Assembly: GCA_035291605.1 (NCBI GenBank)
Contig: DATDRS010000128.1
Span: 1-21,081 of the forward strand
From: DATDRS01 sp035291605
Lineage (GTDB): Bacteria; Chloroflexota; Anaerolineae; Anaerolineales; UBA6663
DNA length: 21,081 nucleotides
Direction: 5' to 3'
Both the position numbers and the translations under genes were made by a program. The notes below the pieces were generated by a model. The model worked only from the letters and a program-made list of their open reading frames with translations. It was not told the DNA's origin and made no database searches. Below, piece by piece: positions 18,901-21,081 of this stretch (positions are counted from its first letter, which is position 1; every line of letters starts with the position of its first letter).

Positions 18901-18903
18901 TGA
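12943..18903 (+). CDS. Giant soluble hybrid histidine kinase, REC-PAS-7xGAF-HisKA-HATPase-REC-REC
   Basis: A 1986-aa signalling protein without TM segments. The ATG at 12943 begins the receiver at once (MSDDQVHILLVEDE). REC1: about 5-125, E12/D13, phospho-acceptor D60. PAS: about 141-262, ending DITEHKQAEE. GAF1: about 273-433. Five tandem GAF units of 163-167 aa: 434-600, 601-766, 767-932, 933-1096 and 1097-1259. GAF7: about 1282-1436, more divergent. Then a coiled coil, HisKA with SMSHELRTPL (H1491), and HATPase with N-box LLSNAIKF (N1610), DKGIGIA and GTGLGLALV. REC2 (about 1729-1847) has D1780 and MVKPV; REC3 (about 1868-1986) has D1919 and YLTKPV. All three receivers keep their key residues. 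It probably integrates several cytoplasmic signals and may take phosphate from the membrane kinase upstream. No output domain is present. The HisKA-HATPase and REC3 parts duplicate the first kinase of the operon. Confidence 0.92.
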   Translation: MSDDQVHILLVEDETNHAELVRRAFEARGGAARLTVAENLAEARAHVATGAKLPHLIIADWRLPDGEGMDLLPETGSPPRVPLVLMTSHGNEQMAVEAIKAGALDYVVKSDETLRDMPHIAERALRDWRTLTERRRAEAALRASEERFRALIQNSSDVITLLSAQGTILYDSPSITSLSGYAPEERLGQDSFAWVHPDDAVSVKQEFSRLFTDPARSVTAQFRFRHKDGSWRWVELTGANLLHLPGVQAMVANYHDITEHKQAEETLRRYAARMEIFHEIDRNILAARSPEEIVAAATSRLRQLVPCWRASVTLFDFRAGQAVMLASSFDGETSSIPVGTHLAIGDMFDAAELATLWQGQPLDVEDLATISELSAVGHQLLAEGVRAVVCLPLLPHGELIGTLNLVALNLGIFSSEHIEIARQVADQLAIALQQSRLSAETAEALAREQRLNEVARVISSAFDLDVVIPAVARLAAELIGAETGTVALLAPDGKSMEEVYSFNLPTPLRRTEPFLKGEGLGWHVVETGASVLIDDYRTHPQAMPYAVEAGVRAYLAAPLVAGETCLGVLKLFTLNPERKFTRRELALAEAVGRQAGVAIQNARLFAETAEALVREQRLNEVARVISGALELDTIIPNVVRLAVELVGAEAGSMAVLASGGEAMTFPYTFNLPALLDSAPAPKGIGLAWRIVETGQPILVADYGSHPDALREWVEAGVKGMMGVPVVAGDVRLGALGLFSLKTGKRFTERDLALAESIGQQAGVTIQNARLFEAEQRRVALLTALHETGLDISVQLDLPLLLQTIVERAARLLNASMGSFFLLQTDGQFLDMVVRHNVPPGEHTAPRLRLGEGAAGRVAQTGEPLIVADYPQWPGHVATLTDVPYRAVLSVPMKWQGQVTGVINVLDERPGRFGPEDADAVGLLAAQAAGAIQNARLFEAEQRRVALLTALHETDLDISAQLDLPLLLQTIVERAARLIGAPMGSFYLLQPDQTLELVVNHNIPGVSTGIRLQMGEGLSGEVAQTGNPLIVANYSEWSRRAAIYEGVSLCAILAVPVKWRQRMLGVINVLDEQPDRFRQEDVDAVTLLAAQAAVAIQNAQLFEAEQRRVALRTALHETGLDLSAQLDLPTLLRTIMERAARLLHAPMGGLYLLEPDGQTLRPVANLPPEDVSTPVRLGEGLVGRVAQSGTPMVVADYNQWPGRLSHLQNVPFCAVVSAPITWQAQVLGVISICDPRPERFGPEDIEIVGLFADQAAVAIKNAQFFEAETRLLQETRQRVQELEGLHEIAQAFSALTDVREASGIVVERIARLIGAKQCVVLLRDSEGYLCGQVPGYGLRDELVASLRFAFRGVEPLAEYQEYLERGYRLMNSATEVPPFAREVAQSQGMESALVTPMRVEGSVIGHVVVLNKPGGFGADDVRLLGVFAGQAAIVIMRLRAEVALRQLNAELEQRVLERTEALRQRSEELSAANAALAKAARLKDEFLASMSHELRTPLTGILAFAQALQKQIYGPLTEKQLKSLRSIEDSGKLLLELINDILDLSKIEAGQLELAIGLVSAEEVSQASLRLVKQMAHAKRQEVAYSLSPLDLRLLADNRRLKQMLVNLLSNAIKFTPEGGSLGLQVEGDSRQKIVRFTVWDKGIGIAAGDMPKLFRSFVQLDSSLSRRYLGTGLGLALVRRMAEMHGGGVAVESEVGRGSRFTITLPWTLPPGMNQAEARLSAPRPTSSLQRALTVEDAPIVAEQLTQYLRELGLANVVHPQAEGVVEKAAGLQPGVILLDIYLSDYQSGWDVLAQLKADPRTRTTPVVIVSVLEDRARAAALGAAAYMVKPVSLADLQTTLGQVASQSPASAGHPVLLVEPLHAEQPRPRLLLAEDNAVNIAVLSDYLAAEGYDVIVARNGSEAIQQARTVHPHVILMDVQMPEMDGLEAMRRIRQEAGLAATPMIALTALAMPGDRERCLAAGASDYLTKPVNLEQLAQTIQSHL
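14242..16719 (+). repeat. Five tandem GAF-domain coding units of 489-501 bp
   Basis: In-frame units begin at 14242, 14743, 15241, 15739 and 16231 (501, 498, 498, 492 and 489 bp). Each starts at an NARLFEAE-like helix (xxxRLSAE in the first) and runs through one GAF domain. The last three open almost identically in DNA (FEAEQRRVAL, then TALHET, then LLLQTI or LLRTI). The first two share EALxREQRLNEVARVIS. This suggests two rounds of internal duplication giving two subfamilies. Confidence 0.8.
17323..18899 (+). repeat. Kinase-receiver module duplicated from or to the first kinase gene
   Basis: 17323-18063 (coiled coil, HisKA, HATPase) is closely similar in DNA and protein to 9901-10650, and 18548-18899 (REC3) is closely similar to 10751-11102. 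REC2, at about 18127-18483, is extra and interrupts the colinearity. The copies differ mainly at third codon positions, for example in the SMSHELRTPLTGILAFAQAL block. Confidence 0.8.
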
Positions 18904-18947
18904 ACGCGGGAAATTGACGACCAACTCAAATCACAGGAGTAGCCACG

Positions 18948-19193
18948 ATGTCGGCCAACAGCATTGTGCTAATCATTGACGACGAACCGGCGGCGCGCGA
19001 AGGGTTGGAAGCGCTGCTCGCCGGGGAGAATTATCAGCTTGAGCTCGCGGTGAATGGGCTGGATGGTTTGGCAAAAGCCGCGCAAGTCGCGCCGGACGTC
19101 ATCCTGCTGGATGTGATGATGCGGGGATGGACGGCTACGAAGTTTGCCGCCGCCTGCGGGCCGATCCGCAGTTGGGCGAAGTGCCGATCTTGA
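18948..19193 (+). pseudogene. REC-PAS-histidine kinase, N-terminal half of receiver before first frameshift
   Basis: Start of a fourth signalling gene, with ATG at 18948 and AGGAG at 18935-18939 placed 8 nt upstream, 44 nt after the large kinase. It encodes the first half of a receiver domain: VLIIDDEPAAREGLEALL with the acidic pair, and VILLDVMM with phospho-acceptor D55. The frame is lost where PGMDGYEV should follow: the DNA reads ATGATGCGGGGATGGAC and one C (expected ATGATGCCGGGGATGGAC) appears to be missing at 19121-19123. The remaining codons of this frame to 19193 are meaningless. With this and the second lesion repaired, the gene would span 18948-20385 and encode 479 aa. Confidence 0.7.
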
Positions 19194-19393
19194 TGATCAC
19201 AGCGCTGGATGACCGCGAGGCGCGGCTGGAGGGGATTCGGGCCGGGGCGGACGACTTCATCGCCAAACCCTACGACAGCGTGGAACTGACCGCGCGGCTT
19301 CAATCGCTCACGCGCCTGAACCGTTTCGCCGCCTGCTGGAGGAGCGTGTCCGCCTGGCCTGGGTGCTGGATCACGCCGCGGATGGGTATCTGA
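19127..19393 (+). pseudogene. Middle fragment: C-terminal half of the same receiver domain
   Basis: Continues the receiver in a second frame: MDGYEVCRRLRADP, VPILMITALDDR (conserved Thr), and GADDFIAKPYDSVELTARLQ (conserved Lys-Pro). Homology stops after LTRLNRF. Reading on gives AACWRSVSAWPG, whereas inserting one C after 19327 (TTCGCCGCCTG to TTCCGCCGCCTG) gives RRLLEERVRLAWVLDHAADG, a normal receiver-to-PAS helix. The fragment has no ribosome binding site and is not an independent gene. Confidence 0.65.
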
Positions 19394-20385
19394 TCCTGGA
19401 TGAAAAAGATCACTTGCTTTACGCCAATTCGCGCGCCTGCCTCTATCTGGGGCTTCCACTGGATGGCTTCACCACCGCCGGAAAGTTTGTGGATGTCGTC
19501 CGGCGGCAATATCGGCTGGAACCCGAGACGGCCTGGGCGGCCTGGCCGCGCCTGTCGAGGCGGTGTTATCTGGTCCGGCCTGAGACGCTCAACACGCGCG
19601 CCTTCTGGCTCCAGGTAGAGATATTTCACCCCGTGGGCGCTCCCGCCTCCGGCGGGGTGGTTCAATTGCGGGACGTGACCGAGCAAGTTGCCGCCCGGCG
19701 GGACATGCGCAAGTTTCACTCGGCGGTTTCGCATAAACTGCTCACGCCCCTCAACCACATTTACAGCGGCCTGGGCCTGCTGGTGGATGAGCTGGATACG
19801 CTGCCGCGTAGCGAGGTCGAGCGCCTCGCGAACACGGCCCTCGAGGGAGCGAGACGCCTGTTTGCCGAACTGCAAGATATATTTGATTACGTGTCGGCCC
19901 CAAGCCTGGCCACGCCGGGCGAGGGGTTTGCGCTGGCGCAGCTTCAGGCGCAGATCACCGCCATCGCTTCGAGCTTGAGCTTGACCCAGGTCACCGTCTC
20001 GACTCCCGACGACCTTCAGCCTGCCCGCCTGACCATGTCGCAGCGGGCAATGGAATTGATCCTGTGGGAACTGCTGGAGAACGCCAAGAAATTTCATCCT
20101 CGGCAGTCGCCGGCAGTCGAGGTGGCCGTCGTGCGCGCGGAGGATCGCGCCATTCGCCTGCAGGTACGTGATGATGGCCTGACGCTTTCGCCGGACCAAC
20201 TGGCTCACGCCTGGGAGCCGTATGTGCAGGGTGAAAAGCATTTCACCGGGGAGATCCCCGGCATGGGCCTCGGACTGGCGATGGTTGCGGCGCTGGTCTG
20301 GCAGGCTAAAGGCGCAGTCCGTCTCGCCAACCGTCCGGACGGCCCCGGCGTCGTCGTAGAACTGACGCTCCAGCTCGCGCCTTAG
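19363..20385 (+). CDS. C-terminal part of REC-PAS-histidine kinase (PAS-HisKA-HATPase)
   Basis: Third fragment of the broken gene; as an open frame it starts at a GTG at 19363, but coding continues from the receiver after the missing base near 19327. It holds a PAS-like domain (LDHAADGYLILDEKDHLLYA to GGVVQLRDVTEQVAARR), a HisKA domain with FHSAVSHKLLTPLNHI, and an ATPase domain with ELLENAKKFHP, RDDGLTLS and GMGLGLAMV. In the repaired 479-aa protein the phospho-acceptor is H263 and the N-box Asn is N379. Two oddities: the residue after the His is Lys instead of the usual Glu/Asp, and the G1 box reads DDGLTL instead of DxGxGI, so activity may be low. A final Leu-rich LTLQLAP ends the protein. 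It is last in the signalling operon, with a hairpin 48 nt after its stop. Confidence 0.75.
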   Translation: MLDHAADGYLILDEKDHLLYANSRACLYLGLPLDGFTTAGKFVDVVRRQYRLEPETAWAAWPRLSRRCYLVRPETLNTRAFWLQVEIFHPVGAPASGGVVQLRDVTEQVAARRDMRKFHSAVSHKLLTPLNHIYSGLGLLVDELDTLPRSEVERLANTALEGARRLFAELQDIFDYVSAPSLATPGEGFALAQLQAQITAIASSLSLTQVTVSTPDDLQPARLTMSQRAMELILWELLENAKKFHPRQSPAVEVAVVRAEDRAIRLQVRDDGLTLSPDQLAHAWEPYVQGEKHFTGEIPGMGLGLAMVAALVWQAKGAVRLANRPDGPGVVVELTLQLAP

Positions 20386-20432
20386 CGCGCGTCTTAAAAC
20401 TGCTCACCGTCCGCGTCCTCCAGGCCCTTCAG

Positions 20433-20464
20433 CCAACCGCGACGACGCGGTTGGAGAGCGTTTT
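20433..20464 (+). terminator. Hairpin after the signalling operon, possible intrinsic terminator
   Basis: CCAACCGCG (20433-20441) and CGCGGTTGG (20446-20454) form a perfect 9-bp GC-rich stem with an ACGA loop. It is followed after six bases by TTTT at 20461-20464. It sits between the last kinase stop (20385) and the GH13 start (20479). The short and distant T run makes it a weak intrinsic terminator; a role as an operator palindrome for the amylase gene is an alternative. Confidence 0.5.
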
Positions 20465-20478
20465 GCTTAGAGACTTTG

Positions 20479-21081
20479 ATGAGGCGGTTTCTTCATTCTC
20501 TGGCCTTGGCCTCCATTTTTGCTCTTCTTGCCGTCACGTGCGCCGCGCCTCCGGCCTCCCTCAGCGCGCCCACGCGGTCAGCCGTTTCCCCGGCGGCGCC
20601 GCCCAGCCCCCAGCCGGCGCTCTCCAGCCCAACTCCCGCGCCGACGCCCACCCTGGGGCCGACCGCCGAGCCGGTCTCCGTCGCGCCAGTCACGGGGCTT
20701 CCCTCTGGCACGGACGGCTATCCCTGGTGGAATGATACGGTCTTCTATGAAGTCTTCGTCCGCAGTTTCTACGACAGCGACGGGGATGGGAACGGCGACC
20801 TGCAGGGCCTCATCGCCAGGCTGGATTATCTCAACGATGGGGACCCGGCCACGACGGCCGACCTCGGCGTGACCGGCCTGTGGCTGATGCCCATCTTCGC
20901 TTCGCCTTCCTACCACGGCTATGATGTCACCGACTATTACGCCGTCAATCCGGACTACGGAACCAATGACGATTTCAAGCGGCTGATGACCGAGGCCCGC
21001 CAACGCGGCATCCGCGTCATCGTGGACTTCGTCCTCAACCATACTTCCAGCCGGCATCCCTGGTTCGTGGAGGCGCAGAAT
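20479..21081 (+). CDS. GH13 alpha-amylase family protein, exported, 3' end cut by the window
   Basis: First 201 codons of a GH13 enzyme, open at the window edge. The ATG at 20479 begins MRRFLHSLALASIFALLAVT then Cys21, a signal peptide that looks like a lipoprotein signal but with Thr before the Cys, so the lipobox is not canonical. A Pro/Ser/Thr/Ala-rich linker (about 22-78) leads to the TIM barrel: WWNDTVFYEVFVRSFYDSDG, the calcium-binding type DGNGDLQGL, LGVTGLWLMPIFASPSYHGY, GYDVTDYYAVNPDYGT, and region I as VDFVLNHTS. The catalytic Asp and Glu residues lie beyond the window. The only nearby ribosome-binding candidate is a weak AGAG at about 20470. The linker style matches the GH15 lipoprotein, suggesting joint surface breakdown of alpha-glucans. 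Alpha-amylase, alpha-glucosidase and neopullulanase activities cannot be separated here. Confidence 0.9.
   Translation, partial: MRRFLHSLALASIFALLAVTCAAPPASLSAPTRSAVSPAAPPSPQPALSSPTPAPTPTLGPTAEPVSVAPVTGLPSGTDGYPWWNDTVFYEVFVRSFYDSDGDGNGDLQGLIARLDYLNDGDPATTADLGVTGLWLMPIFASPSYHGYDVTDYYAVNPDYGTNDDFKRLMTEARQRGIRVIVDFVLNHTSSRHPWFVEAQN

Overview
The window looks like a stretch of chromosome from a high-GC member of the Chloroflexota, most likely Anaerolineae-like. This is an inference. It rests on the GAF-rich hybrid histidine kinases, on exported lipoproteins with a Pro/Thr/Ser-rich linker after the cysteine, and on intergenic palindromes of the AGAAACC/GGTTTCT type. No rRNA, tRNA, mobile element or CRISPR array was seen, and all convincing genes lie on the + strand.

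Left block (1-6915), carbohydrate metabolism: a GH65 disaccharide phosphorylase, an exported GH15 glucoamylase/glucodextranase lipoprotein, a GH32 beta-fructosidase without a signal peptide, and beta-phosphoglucomutase. GH65 enzymes release beta-glucose 1-phosphate, and beta-phosphoglucomutase turns it into glucose 6-phosphate. GH15 would release glucose outside the cell, and GH32 would split sucrose or fructo-oligosaccharides inside. No transporter, sugar kinase or regulator is present.

Middle (7006-8637): one AAA+ ATPase of unknown role, with a very strong ribosome binding site. It is followed by a near-perfect 33-nt palindrome and a 250-nt gap.

Right block (8888-20385), a signalling operon: a six-TM hybrid kinase broken by one apparent missing base, a six-TM PAS kinase, a 1986-residue soluble hybrid kinase (REC-PAS-7xGAF-HisKA-HATPase-REC-REC), and a REC-PAS-kinase broken by two apparent missing bases. 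The kinase-plus-receiver module of the first gene is duplicated in the third. None of the four carries a recognisable DNA-binding or enzymatic output domain, so the output must lie elsewhere. The three frameshifts are each explained by loss of one C, which points to sequencing or assembly error at least as much as to real decay.

Right edge (20479-end): the first 201 codons of an exported GH13 alpha-amylase-type protein. Alpha-glucan genes therefore flank the signalling block on both sides.
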